Source: Thermoleophilia bacterium
GTDB taxonomy: Bacteria > Actinomycetota > Thermoleophilia > BMS3ABIN01
NCBI GenBank assembly: GCA_020053595.1
Contig: JAGVMV010000028.1
Coordinates: 1-64,000 of the forward strand
Reading direction: 5' to 3'
DNA length: 64,000 nt
Below are positions 25,709-34,547 of the stretch, one piece after another (within the stretch, counting starts at the first letter, position 1; each line of letters begins with the position of its first letter). The position numbers were made by a program, and so were the translations under genes. The notes under the pieces are model-generated. The model worked only from the letters and a program-made list of their open reading frames with translations. It did no database searches and had not been told where the DNA came from.

Positions 25709-26461
25709 TTGTATCCTGATTACTCCATTGGGCCGCTTACTATTCACACCTTTGGCTTGATGATGGCCCTGGGTTTCCTGGCGGCTGGAGCCGTGGCGTA
25801 TTTCGAGTTCAAACGAAAAGATCTTAATCCGGAGAATGTCTACTGGCTGACAATCGCCGCCGCGGTAGGTGGGTTGATCGGCGCCAAGGTCCATTACCTG
25901 TTACTGCACACTGATGAGTTGAGGGGCGATCCGCTGGCTTCGGCATTCAGCGGCGATGGGCTCGTCTGGTATGGTGGGCTCATAGGTGGTGCGCTGGCGG
26001 GGATCCTGGTCACCAGGCTGTATCGTCTCCCCTGGGGCAAAGTCCTGGATGCCTGCACACCGGCCATGGCGATTGGATATGCTTTCGGGCGCATGGGATG
26101 CTTTCTCAATGGCGATGATTACGGTCGACCGTCCGATCTTCCCTGGGCTATGGAGTTTCGCGAGGGCTCACCACCGACTCATGGAGAAAAGGTTCAACCG
26201 ACTCAGTTGTACGAGTCGTTTTCATCGCTGCTGATTTTCTTCTTCATCATGCTCCTCAGAAAGCGATTAAAACGTGACTGGGCTCTAGCCTGTGTTTACC
26301 TTATTCTGGCTGGAACGGAGCGATTTCTGGTAGAGTTTGTTCGCGCCGAGCGCCCGGGGCAGGTTCAGCAGCAGGTTCTGGCGGTAGTGATGGTGATTAT
26401 AGCTGGGGTGGCTCTGATCTGGGTCCAGACGCGGCCTGAGGGCAAAGGGGAACTTCGTTGA
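25709..26461 (+). CDS. lgt: prolipoprotein diacylglyceryl transferase
   Basis: A 250-residue integral membrane enzyme that moves diacylglycerol from phosphatidylglycerol to the lipobox Cys of lipoproteins. The signature GYAFGRMGCFLNGDDYG (about 129-145) contains the essential Arg and Asn, and PTQLYES follows. Seven hydrophobic segments are visible. It starts with TTG, with AAGG 10 bases upstream. It heads a same-strand series with ccdA, a thioredoxin-like gene and a TPR gene, which share an envelope role. Confidence 0.95.
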   Translation: MYPDYSIGPLTIHTFGLMMALGFLAAGAVAYFEFKRKDLNPENVYWLTIAAAVGGLIGAKVHYLLLHTDELRGDPLASAFSGDGLVWYGGLIGGALAGILVTRLYRLPWGKVLDACTPAMAIGYAFGRMGCFLNGDDYGRPSDLPWAMEFREGSPPTHGEKVQPTQLYESFSSLLIFFFIMLLRKRLKRDWALACVYLILAGTERFLVEFVRAERPGQVQQQVLAVVMVIIAGVALIWVQTRPEGKGELR

Positions 26462-26640
26462 TAGTCCCCGGTGCCTCTGCTATATTGGATTCAGTCCTGT
26501 AAGAACTAATTCTCTGCGATAATCGTAATCCAAAAACCACTTCAGAACCTCAACTCGACCAGACGCCTCTTTCTTTATTTGTGGATTCTACTTGATTCGC
26601 AATGTTTGAAAATGGCGGGAAGTAAGGCAGGTATCACTCC

Positions 26641-27399
26641 TTGCAGATAACTGAAGTCTCATTAATCGCCTTTGTCTGGGCTTTTGTAGCTGGTCTGGCT
26701 TCCTTCCTGTCTCCATGCGTTTTACCGCTGCTGCCAGGATATCTTTCCTATGTATCTGGTGTCGGTGTCGACGAGCTGGGAACGAATATCCGAAAAGTGG
26801 CCATGGCCAGCCTGGCTTTTGTCGCCGGGTTTGTTATTTTTTTCAGCCTGCAGGGCGCCGCTGCCGGGTTGGGTGGAAGCGCGTTTGGTTCCTTTTTAGC
26901 CTTCTTTACCGACAACGGTAGCGAAGGCAGGCGGATACTGGAGATCTTTGCCGGAGTCTTTCTCATTATCTTTGGAGTCTTTGCTCTGGGAATATTTCAT
27001 CCAGCCTGGTTCGAGCGTGAGCGGCGCTTGCGGCTCATCAAAAAACCTGCGGGCCTTGTTGGCGTGCTTCTGGCCGGCATGGTCTTTTCGGTGGGAATAG
27101 GTCCGTGCACGGGACCGTTACTCGGGTCCATCTACATGCTGGCCATTGGTACCGGGGACCCGATGGCCGGTGCCAGCCTGCTTTTTGTTTACGCCCTGGG
27201 CATGGGATTACCTTTTGTCTTGTCAGGTTTCCTTTTTGCCAAGATGATCGGGACGTTTACATTCGTCAAACGTCATTTTGGCGCCATCAAGATAGCATCC
27301 GGATCACTTCTGATCCTTTTTGGGCTGCTTCTGGCCACAGGAAAAATCGGTGTGTTGAGCGATTGGATGCAAAGCTGGCTCCCTTCCGTCAATGTATGA
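26641..27399 (+). CDS. ccdA: CcdA-type thiol-disulfide membrane transporter
   Basis: A 252-residue protein with six transmembrane segments of the CcdA/DsbD family. It carries electrons from cytoplasmic thioredoxin to extracytoplasmic thioredoxin-like proteins. The two redox Cys lie in FLSPCVLPLLPGY (helix 1) and GIGPCTGPLLG (helix 4), both flanked by prolines as expected. The start is TTG. The following genes encode its likely partner TlpA-like protein and a TPR protein, a cytochrome c maturation arrangement. Confidence 0.93.
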   Translation: MQITEVSLIAFVWAFVAGLASFLSPCVLPLLPGYLSYVSGVGVDELGTNIRKVAMASLAFVAGFVIFFSLQGAAAGLGGSAFGSFLAFFTDNGSEGRRILEIFAGVFLIIFGVFALGIFHPAWFERERRLRLIKKPAGLVGVLLAGMVFSVGIGPCTGPLLGSIYMLAIGTGDPMAGASLLFVYALGMGLPFVLSGFLFAKMIGTFTFVKRHFGAIKIASGSLLILFGLLLATGKIGVLSDWMQSWLPSVNV

Positions 27400-27588
27400 T
27401 GCTGTCCATCCAGCGAGTTTTGTTGAAGATTGGGGGGCAGAGATGCTAGTATGTTTGCGAATCCCATATGCCCTCGCGCCGTGGTTTTGTTCTGCTTCTT
27501 TCCGCCTGTCTGGTCCATTGGTCATGAGGTTTCCGCCTGAAGGGGCACGGGCTCCGTGGGCATGAAAATTATTAACCGGGAATGATGA

Positions 27589-28230
27589 ATGAATAATAGC
27601 GTAGAAAATAATGAACAGATTTCCGCTGCCTCCCCTGAAGAGGGATGGACAGCCAAAGACGCAGTTCTGGCAGTGGTCGCATTTGCTGTTATCATCGCCG
27701 TGGCGGCTGGCGCATATTTTTTCTGGCAGGCCAGGAAGACTGAACCAGTAGAAGCAGGCAGTACAGCGCCGGATTTCACCCTGCCCCTTTTGAGCGGTGG
27801 TGAGGCCAGCCTTTCCGATTATCGCGGTCAGGTTGTTATGCTTAACATCTGGGCCACCACGTGCACCTCCTGCCGGGAAGAGTTTCCCTCAATGGAACGC
27901 CTTTACCAGAACATGAAAGCAAAAGGTTTGCCGTTCGAGATGCTGGCGGCCAGTACTGATAAAAAGGGAGCGGAGCAAATCAATCCGTTTATCAGTGATA
28001 TCAAGGTTTCGGATGAAACGGGACGGCTGCTGCCAGTAAAAATTACTTTCCCGATCATGCTCGATTCGGAGGAAAAAGTGCACGATCTGTATCAGGTAAA
28101 CAGGTTGCCTGAAACATACATCATCGATAAAAACGGCGTAGTCCGTGACCATATTCTGGGTCCGGTTAACTGGGCCAGCACGAGTACGCCTGAAAACCAG
28201 TTAATCCAGCATCTTTTGCAGACCCCATGA
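27589..28230 (+). CDS. TlpA/ResA-like membrane-anchored thioredoxin
   Basis: A 213-residue protein with an N-terminal membrane anchor (VLAVVAFAVIIAVAAGAYFF) and an extracytoplasmic thioredoxin fold of the AhpC/TSA-TlpA type. The active site is TTCTSCREEF (C-T-S-C) after VVMLNIWA, and the cis-Pro region is NRLPETYIID. It would reduce apocytochrome or other exported thiols with electrons from the CcdA protein encoded upstream. Its stop overlaps the next start by four bases (ATGA). Confidence 0.9.
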   Translation: MNNSVENNEQISAASPEEGWTAKDAVLAVVAFAVIIAVAAGAYFFWQARKTEPVEAGSTAPDFTLPLLSGGEASLSDYRGQVVMLNIWATTCTSCREEFPSMERLYQNMKAKGLPFEMLAASTDKKGAEQINPFISDIKVSDETGRLLPVKITFPIMLDSEEKVHDLYQVNRLPETYIIDKNGVVRDHILGPVNWASTSTPENQLIQHLLQTP

Positions 28231-28874
28231 AAGGCAATATGAAATGGCTTCTGCTTGTCCCGGTTTTCGCTTTGGCGTTGGCGCTTGGGTATCTGATACC
28301 AACACAGCTGCTTAGCGGAGATGGTGGGGATGAGCAATCCGCGGACAATAGCCAAAAGAGTCAGGCGGCGCAGATCCAGATTGAAGATATGCAGTCCAAG
28401 CTCGACAGTTACCAGACGGTTTTGAGCAGAAACCCGGGCGATATTGATGTAGCTCTGGTCCTTGGGGACACCTTTTATGAAATGGGAATCATCCAGGGTG
28501 AAAATGGCGATATCAATGATTCTTACCGCAGCTTTAAAAATGCAGTCGACCAGTACCTGAAGTATCTTTCTGTGAAGCCGGGCAATGTTGAGGTAATGAC
28601 GGATCTGGGTTTAGCTTACGGGGATCTTCAGATGCCTGAAATCGCTCTCCGGGAATTAAAGGCTGCGGTAGCGCTGGCTCCCGGTAACCAGAGAGCCTGG
28701 CATTCTCTGGGCTGGGTTCAATACACGGGGGCTAGCAACCTGCCAGAAGCAAAGATCGCCTGGCAGAAGTCTTACGACCTCGATCCCAATTCGCCTACTG
28801 GCAAAGAGTCGAAGTCCTTCCTGGACAATTTTTCCGGCCAGCAAAGCCTGGCATCTCCCAGTATTGCCCCTTAA
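28227..28874 (+). CDS. membrane-anchored TPR protein
   Basis: A 215-residue protein with an N-terminal membrane helix (WLLLVPVFALALALGYLI) and three to four tetratricopeptide repeats, for example AVDQYLKYLSVKPGNVEVMTD and ALAPGNQRAWHSLGWVQY. It resembles the TPR part of CcmH/CycH-type cytochrome maturation proteins, which hold apocytochrome. It overlaps the thioredoxin-like gene by four bases and so is translationally coupled to it. A bidirectional terminator follows. Confidence 0.8.
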   Translation: MKGNMKWLLLVPVFALALALGYLIPTQLLSGDGGDEQSADNSQKSQAAQIQIEDMQSKLDSYQTVLSRNPGDIDVALVLGDTFYEMGIIQGENGDINDSYRSFKNAVDQYLKYLSVKPGNVEVMTDLGLAYGDLQMPEIALRELKAAVALAPGNQRAWHSLGWVQYTGASNLPEAKIAWQKSYDLDPNSPTGKESKSFLDNFSGQQSLASPSIAP

Positions 28875-28896
28875 ATAATCCAACTTGAATTCATAA

Positions 28897-28925
28897 AAAA
28901 AGGGACGGCTTCAGCCGTCCCTTTT
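28897..28925. terminator. bidirectional intrinsic terminator
   Basis: GGGACGGC-TTCA-GCCGTCCC with A-rich sequence on the left and T5 on the right. It separates the converging TPR and rpoD transcripts and can end both. Confidence 0.9.
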
Positions 28926-28954
28926 TAGTTGTGCGTACAGAGAATTATTGTATA

Positions 28955-30022
28955 TCAAGCACTTTCGCGAAGGTGCTGTGTTTCCTGCAACTCTTTCAGC
29001 CGCGCCAGCGTATTAGCTTCTATCTGGCGAATACGTTCGCGAGTCACACCAAAGCGGCGGCCGATCTGCTCGAGCGTGCGTGGATGTTCCCCGTTCAGTC
29101 CATAACGCAGTTCCAGAATCTTCCTCTCGCGGTGCGGCAGCGAGTCCAGAATCTTGTTGAGGTCGTCTTTCTTGATCTCCAGCATCGCGGATTCCAGGGG
29201 TTTTGGTGTTCCTTCATCCTCCAGGAAATCACCAAGCTCGGCCTCTTCCTCGTCACCTACAGGTTTTTCGAGGCTTACGGGACTTTGGGATATCTTGATC
29301 AGATGCTGAACTTTTTCGACCGAAGTATCCATAATCTTGGCGATTTCTTCCGGCGTAGGTTCACGGCCGTGATCCTGGACCAGCTGACGCTTGGCCCTGA
29401 CCAGATGATTGAGTTTTTCTACCATGTGAACCGGGATTCTGATCGTGCGAGCCTGGTCCGCGATAGCGCGGGTTACCGCCTGGCGGATCCACCAGGTAGC
29501 ATATGTGGAGAACTTGTATCCCCGACGGTAATCGAATTTCTCGACCGCCCGTATAAGACCGAGGTTTCCCTCCTGGATCAGGTCGAGGAAGGACAGGCCG
29601 CGGCCCAGATAACGTTTGGCAATACTAACCACCAGCCGCAGATTAGCTTCGACCAGTCGGCTCTTGGCCTCCATGTCGCCGCGTTCCATGCGCTTGGCAA
29701 GAGAAACCTCTTCTGCCGCCGATAACAACGGGATGCGTCCGATATCGCGCAGGTACATGCGCAGAGAATCGTCTGTAGCCGCCGCCGGCCGCTCGACGAC
29801 TTCCTCGACCGCTTCGGGAGGCTCATCCGCGGTATCATCGTGTTCAACGATGTCGATGCCCACGTCCGCAATGCGCGTGTAGATGTCTTCGATCTGCTCG
29901 GTTGTCAGGTCAGCTTCCTGAAGAGCGTCCGCTATGTCGTCAAGGGTCAGAAACCCCTTGTCCTGTCCTTGTGTTATGAGGGTTTGTGTCAATTCGTTAG
30001 GCAGTTCTGTCATAGATGTCAC
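28955..30022 (-). CDS. rpoD: primary RNA polymerase sigma factor
   Basis: A 355-residue RpoD/SigA protein. Region 1.2 is [19 protein letters not shown]. Region 2 includes the [17 protein letters not shown] and [14 protein letters not shown] stretches (-10 recognition, core binding). Region 3 holds the [10 protein letters not shown] stretch, and region 4.2 holds [18 protein letters not shown] (-35 recognition). The N-terminal domain is short, as in Gram-positive-type primary sigma factors. It directs housekeeping transcription. A 19-bp palindrome lies 39 bases upstream of the start and may regulate it. Confidence 0.95.
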   Translation of the reverse strand: MTSMTELPNELTQTLITQGQDKGFLTLDDIADALQEADLTTEQIEDIYTRIADVGIDIVEHDDTADEPPEAVEEVVERPAAATDDSLRMYLRDIGRIPLLSAAEEVSLAKRMERGDMEAKSRLVEANLRLVVSIAKRYLGRGLSFLDLIQEGNLGLIRAVEKFDYRRGYKFSTYATWWIRQAVTRAIADQARTIRIPVHMVEKLNHLVRAKRQLVQDHGREPTPEEIAKIMDTSVEKVQHLIKISQSPVSLEKPVGDEEEAELGDFLEDEGTPKPLESAMLEIKKDDLNKILDSLPHRERKILELRYGLNGEHPRTLEQIGRRFGVTRERIRQIEANTLARLKELQETQHLRESA

Positions 30023-30060
30023 TTAATTTATCTTTCTAGTTGTCGTTGTTTTATCCTCTT

Positions 30061-30079
30061 TTTGTCCATAACGGACAAA
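30061..30079. promoter_or_regulatory. interrupted palindrome upstream of rpoD
   Basis: TTTGTCC-ATAAC-GGACAAA, a perfect 7-bp inverted repeat 39 bases before the rpoD start. It is a candidate repressor site or leader hairpin. The rest of the 360-base gap (30023-30382) shows only the terminator at 30296. Confidence 0.45.
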
Positions 30080-30295
30080 TGCCAAGCGGCCATTGTACCA
30101 CAGTCGTCAACCTTTTTCCCCCGGCCGTCATATCCATGCCAGTAGATAAATGAATCAGGATAATTCAGGTTTCGCAGAATCCCATCCATTATCAGCGGCA
30201 AATAATTATTCCCTGCCACTATTATGTTCAAACAAGGAAAACGTGGAGGGGGGTTTTGTTCAACTTCCTGCGCCAGAGAAAATAAGCAAAAAGGA

Positions 30296-30316
30296 GGCGT
30301 TGCCTACAACAACGCC
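30296..30316 (-). terminator. intrinsic terminator of the wecB-type gene
   Basis: GGCGTTG (30296-30302) and CAACGCC (30310-30316) form a 7-bp stem; on the minus strand it is followed by TCCTTTTTGC. It is placed 67 bases after the stop of the gene at 30383-31912. Confidence 0.65.
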
Positions 30317-30382
30317 AATAAACCTGTTTCTATTCAATCATAAAAACGGCGGATCTTCACAGTCATCGTTTTAATCATTCCA

Positions 30383-31912
30383 TTAGCTTATCTGCCAGCT
30401 CTGGAAGCGGCCAGCCAGGCTTTGCAGTAAACGATCGGTTGTTCGCCGCGCCTGTTGCTCACCCGCCCCAGGTAACACTAATACCAATTGCTTTCCTTCT
30501 ATGGCGGCTGCTGTATCAGTTTTTCTGAGACTTCTCATAATTGTGCGAAAAGCCTCGGCAAATTGTGCTTTATTTATTTGTTCCATATCAATAGTGGCAA
30601 TCGAGACACGCTGGCGCTGTTGCCTGGCGCGGCTAATTCGCTCATCCAGCTGCTGGTAAAAGAGATCGCCGCGGATTATTGGCACATCTGGCATCTGATC
30701 ACCCGTCAATGGTACAACCACTCTGCTCATGAATGGTGCCGGTTTATTTGTGCGCAGCCCGTTCACATATTCAATCGCATGAATAATGCGGGATGCCGCT
30801 TTGCCGTCTCCATAGGGGCTGATACCTTGAGTCATGGCACTGTAGCTGGCGGCATTCGTAAGCAGTTCTGTTGCCGCGGCGACTATGGCATGGCGGGAGG
30901 TGCCGACAATTCGTGCCAGACCGGCCTGTATTGCTTCGGGTCGCTCTGTCAGGTCCCGGAGCACGAGAACTGGTTTGGCTAATGCAGGCGCTTCTTCCTG
31001 TAATCCGCCAGAATCGTTCATTACCAGGTAAGATCTCGCCAGCAAATTCGCCATATCCATGTAGTCGAGCGGTTCTACCAGGTGGATACGCTCCTTTCCC
31101 CCGAGCAGGGATTGAACAGGGATGCGCACCTTCGGGTTGCGATGCACGGAAAATACGACTTCGATATCCGCAAAACTGTCAACTATCTTCATAATGCCGG
31201 TACAGATGTCGAGGATTGGCTGGCCGAAGTTTTCGCGCCGGTGAGAAGTAACCACTATCAGCCGCTTGCCGTCTTTGCCAACGTTTTCTAATCGAGGATT
31301 GGCAAAAATGTAATTTGGCCTGATCACCTGGAACAGGGCATCAATGACAGTGTTGCCGGTGATGAAAATCTTCTCGGCGTCCACACCCTCGTTTCTGAGG
31401 CTCTCCCATGCCGTGACGGTCGGTACGAAGTGGATATCCGCCAACTGCGTTATCATCGACCGGTTAATTTCCTCAGGGAAAGGCTTATATTTGTCGTAGG
31501 TTCGCAGCCCGGCCTCTACATGGCCTACGGCGGTGTTCTGATAGAAGGCCGCAAGACATCCGGCGAAGGCGGTGGTTGTGTCTCCCTGGACCAGCACCAG
31601 GTCGGGCTTTTCGGTTGAGATGAGTTCCTCTACACCCTGCAGGGAACTAACAGTGACATCGCTTACGCCCTGGTCGGGCTGCATGATGTCGAGGTTGTAA
31701 TCAGGCTCGATGCCAAATTGGCCAAGAGCCTGACCGAGCATCTCGCGGTGCTGACCCGTTGTCACCAGAACCGAATCAAAATTCGGTGATTCTTCGAGTC
31801 CGCTTATTATGGGTGCCAGCTTGATTACCTCAGGCCGGGTCCCGAAAATTGTCATTGTCTTTATTTTTTTCAAGGTTGGGAACCAGTTTGTCCTGCTTCC
31901 GCCTGCGTCCAT
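30383..31912 (-). CDS. wecB: UDP-GlcNAc 2-epimerase fused to a degenerate GGDEF-like domain
   Basis: A 509-residue protein. Residues about 20-395 are a non-hydrolysing UDP-N-acetylglucosamine 2-epimerase (TIFGTRPEVIKLAPI, GQHREML, GHVEAGLRT, TSHRRENFG, NDSGGLQEEA), making UDP-ManNAc for surface polysaccharide. The last 100 residues are extra: ISRARQQRQRVSIATIDME and KQLVLVLPGAGEQQARRT follow the pattern of GGDEF domains, but the GGDEF signature is replaced by IEGKQ, so no cyclase activity is expected. A TTG at the codon before KKIKTMTIFG is an alternative start. It may sense c-di-GMP or GTP, or be structural. Confidence 0.85.
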   Translation of the reverse strand: MDAGGSRTNWFPTLKKIKTMTIFGTRPEVIKLAPIISGLEESPNFDSVLVTTGQHREMLGQALGQFGIEPDYNLDIMQPDQGVSDVTVSSLQGVEELISTEKPDLVLVQGDTTTAFAGCLAAFYQNTAVGHVEAGLRTYDKYKPFPEEINRSMITQLADIHFVPTVTAWESLRNEGVDAEKIFITGNTVIDALFQVIRPNYIFANPRLENVGKDGKRLIVVTSHRRENFGQPILDICTGIMKIVDSFADIEVVFSVHRNPKVRIPVQSLLGGKERIHLVEPLDYMDMANLLARSYLVMNDSGGLQEEAPALAKPVLVLRDLTERPEAIQAGLARIVGTSRHAIVAAATELLTNAASYSAMTQGISPYGDGKAASRIIHAIEYVNGLRTNKPAPFMSRVVVPLTGDQMPDVPIIRGDLFYQQLDERISRARQQRQRVSIATIDMEQINKAQFAEAFRTIMRSLRKTDTAAAIEGKQLVLVLPGAGEQQARRTTDRLLQSLAGRFQSWQIS

Positions 31913-32124
31913 TCGAGCGCTCGCAACATCAACTGTCGCTACTGTCTACGAATTTCTTCGCAAAGAGGGCGGGGCGTTATCATTCTAAAGTTGACACAAT
32001 CTCGGGAAAACTAAACAAATTCTTTAGGAAAAACGCAGGGCGAACTTAGTCTGCTTTTCGTTTTATTAGCGCCGTTCTGCGGGCATTTGCATACACGCGG
32101 ATGGTGGTCATTCAAATTTAAATC

Positions 32125-32145
32125 GTGGCCATAAAAAATGGCCAC
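32125..32145. other. 8-bp hairpin with A5 loop
   Basis: GTGGCCAT-AAAAA-ATGGCCAC. It sits between the GEMM-like element and the wecB-type gene. On the minus strand it could be a weak terminator for the gene ending at 32285. Confidence 0.4.
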
Positions 32146-32171
32146 ACCCAAGTCTGAGCATGGCTGAAAAA

Positions 32172-32265
32172 GGCAGGTTTCAGGGAACCAGCAACAGCTC
32201 CGGAAGTAAAACCGCGCAAAGCCGGGGTTAATGGCCTCTTGCCCTGGGACAGCCAGACTACCGCC
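32172..32265 (+). ncRNA. GEMM-like structured RNA (possible c-di-GMP-I relative)
   Basis: On the + strand: GGC, a stem closed by GGTTT/AAACC with a branched loop, then GCGCAAAGCC, a stem CCGGGG/CCCTGG, GACAGCC and ACCGCC. The order GGC, P2, GCAAAGCC, P3, AYAGCC and closing GCC mirrors the GEMM-I layout, but the P2 arm is long and ACGC is replaced by GCGC. No + strand gene follows; the gene at 32285 ends here from the opposite side. It may be a variant riboswitch, a relic or an antisense RNA. The rest of 31913-32284 holds only the hairpin at 32125. Confidence 0.4.
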
Positions 32266-32284
32266 GAGGGGTCTCATTCATTTT

Positions 32285-34147
32285 CTAGTACGGGCGCATA
32301 TAGACTTTGTCATTTCCAGAGGAATAGTCCCAGGTTATAACGGTACTGGAGCCCTTCGGACGGGTACCACTGGCCATGAAGGAATCGATCGAGGCTTCGT
32401 CAAGAGTCGCTTCCTCAACTGAGATATGCTGGAAGACGCCGTTAGCGCTATGGGTCTGACCATAGCCGACCTCGCGATGGTCGATGCCCACTGTAAGCTG
32501 TTTCATAATCCCCGCGTCCTGGCTTACAGTCAATTGGTTACCCATAAGTCTTGAAATCACCAACACGCCGTTGCGATAAACATTCAGCTTTGCGTAATGC
32601 ATATCGCCTGCTTTCCAGTAGGCCAATCGGCAGTCATCACCTTTCAGGATGAAGTCATTCAAATCGACGGAGTCGTGCATCCAGTCGTTGGCCAGCCCCT
32701 CGGCGTTCCAGAGGAACAGGAATAAGCGGTTTTCATCCCCCAGGTCATTGCCGCCATCGATATCAAGATGGATTTCATTATGTACAAACGGACTTGGCGC
32801 ATCCCAGTGGTTGTCCAGGTTCAGGATTTGCCATTCGTTGTCGTTGGGAATGATCTCCCTGGCGTTCAGCATTGGTATCCACTGAACGAACATGCCCCAG
32901 TCTTTTGAAGTGTCGAGCCGGACCGGGCTGTCGCCCTGTTCACCGTTTTCGTGGTCATGTCCCACCTGGGCAAAGCCCAGCTCGCGGACGGCCTCACCGT
33001 TGGCGTTTATGGTTACGCCAGGATCAAGTGGCAGGGCTGCCGGAGTTGTGAAGGCGAAGCCCTTCTCTGACAGCGTATTTTCCAGCTGCGGCCTGCGGAA
33101 GCGAATTTCCAGACCTCCGGCCGCTGAACTCCAGTTCTGTGCGGAAGTTCGGCAATGAAGCTGGGTATAGAAGTTTTTATTGGCGGCAAACGTCATCGAA
33201 TTGCTGTACAGCCGCATCCAGCCTGAGCCGATGTCGGACTTGTCCAAGACAACTCCGGCTGGTTGCTGGAAGCCGTTCGCTGAGACTGCGAGATCTGCCA
33301 GGGCATTTTTTTCCTGTTGGGTCGTCCCGGGTAGCCAGTCCATTTTCACCTCGGCACTGACCGCCCATTTTGTGTCCGGATAATTGTGGCTCATCCAGAG
33401 GCCAAACCATTCCGTGCTGGTCGGGGCACCGGTTGCGGTCAGATGTATGACCTGCTCGCCTGGGGTTATGCCAGTGGGAGGCTGTACGCTGAGAGTGGAT
33501 GTGTAGTTACCGTTACCGTTGAAACCCGTCCAGCCATCGGCGATGCCGTTGCTGTCGTTGTCCGCCATGATGGCATTGGTGAACCGGTTGGTTGTGGCCG
33601 CGTATATATGGAGACCATCATCATCCAGGTAGGTTTGCGGCGGACGAATCCAGCTCTCGGAGAATTTTTCAGGTTCTCCCGGAAAAGGACCAGGGTATTC
33701 GTAAGCGCTGTCACAATAATCGCTGGCCGTCGCGAACAGGGTGGACATAAATATTGTCGCGCCACCGGGAACGGAGAACCTGAGTGTTAAGGAGGCGCTG
33801 TTGTCTTTATAAATATGTCCCAGTTCCACGGGGGTGCTGGTTGAAAGAATCACACCGCTGGTGTTCATCGAGCCAAGGATGGTAACGCTCATGGCATCCG
33901 GCCCGCTGTCATTGGAGATAGTGTAATCCACCGAGAGGAGACGCTCCTGGTAATCGGCGTAGTTGGCCCAATAAATACTGGTGGCCCTTACTCCCAGGGA
34001 GGGCTTGCCACACTGACCGATGTACTGACCGATGTAGTAGGATGCGGCCGGCGCGGAAGAATAAGGATAAAAATAAACCAGGAACAACAGGATTAAACCA
34101 AGTACACCAAATCTGGCCTTCATGCCAAAATGGACACCGTGCCACAT
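32285..34147 (-). CDS. large secreted surface protein with shared domain
   Basis: A 620-residue exported protein with a signal peptide (FGVLGLILLFLVYFYPYSSAPA). Residues about 47-151 (GKPSLGVRATSIYWANYADY to YEYP) form a domain also present at the C-terminus of the NosD-like protein at 19301. Residues 200-360 resemble a carbohydrate-binding beta-sandwich (NRFTNAIMADNDSNGIADGW, WFGLWMSHNYPDTKW). The last 250 residues look like a concanavalin/LamG-type fold (VHNEIHLDIDGGNDLG). No enzyme motif is clear. It probably binds or decorates extracellular polysaccharide. Confidence 0.6.
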   Translation of the reverse strand: MWHGVHFGMKARFGVLGLILLFLVYFYPYSSAPAASYYIGQYIGQCGKPSLGVRATSIYWANYADYQERLLSVDYTISNDSGPDAMSVTILGSMNTSGVILSTSTPVELGHIYKDNSASLTLRFSVPGGATIFMSTLFATASDYCDSAYEYPGPFPGEPEKFSESWIRPPQTYLDDDGLHIYAATTNRFTNAIMADNDSNGIADGWTGFNGNGNYTSTLSVQPPTGITPGEQVIHLTATGAPTSTEWFGLWMSHNYPDTKWAVSAEVKMDWLPGTTQQEKNALADLAVSANGFQQPAGVVLDKSDIGSGWMRLYSNSMTFAANKNFYTQLHCRTSAQNWSSAAGGLEIRFRRPQLENTLSEKGFAFTTPAALPLDPGVTINANGEAVRELGFAQVGHDHENGEQGDSPVRLDTSKDWGMFVQWIPMLNAREIIPNDNEWQILNLDNHWDAPSPFVHNEIHLDIDGGNDLGDENRLFLFLWNAEGLANDWMHDSVDLNDFILKGDDCRLAYWKAGDMHYAKLNVYRNGVLVISRLMGNQLTVSQDAGIMKQLTVGIDHREVGYGQTHSANGVFQHISVEEATLDEASIDSFMASGTRPKGSSTVITWDYSSGNDKVYMRPY

Positions 34148-34216
34148 AATTTAGCCCCCTCATTTTATGTGTAAGTGTGGGGCTAATTATTTCCAACAAC
34201 GGCGTCATGATGCATA

Positions 34217-34243
34217 CATTAATACCCTTACTTGGTATTAATG
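34217..34243. promoter_or_regulatory. 27-bp interrupted palindrome in a divergent promoter
   Basis: CATTAATACC-CTTACTT-GGTATTAATG, ten perfect pairs, 70 bases upstream of the secreted-protein start. It is a strong operator candidate. The rest of the 400-base divergent gap (34148-34547) shows only a 6-bp hairpin (AAGCTC/GAGCTT near 34490). Confidence 0.55.
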
Positions 34244-34547
34244 CAGTGCTACTTAGTTGCTAATTATAAAGAATTATAAGGTGGTGATTAGCAGGGGAAA
34301 TCCTGAAACCAATATCATCTTGATAGCCAATATAGTGAATACAAGGGATATAGTGTGGTAAGGATTTTTTGTGAAAAGCTGAACTTGAAGTAAACGGGGT
34401 CTACGCTTGGCGAGGATGTAAAGCAGGATGATCTGGTAACGTGCGACCAGCTCGACCAGACTTGACTTTTAAACTTTCAGGCGAAAGAAGCTCCTTGAAG
34501 AGCTTGGCAGACTCGGCTATTGTGCTGTTATTAATAGGTTTATTTGT

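Noticed and set aside
32011-32277. 88-codon minus-strand frame upstream of wecB
   Set aside because: No ribosome-binding site; the region is better explained as structured RNA and hairpins.
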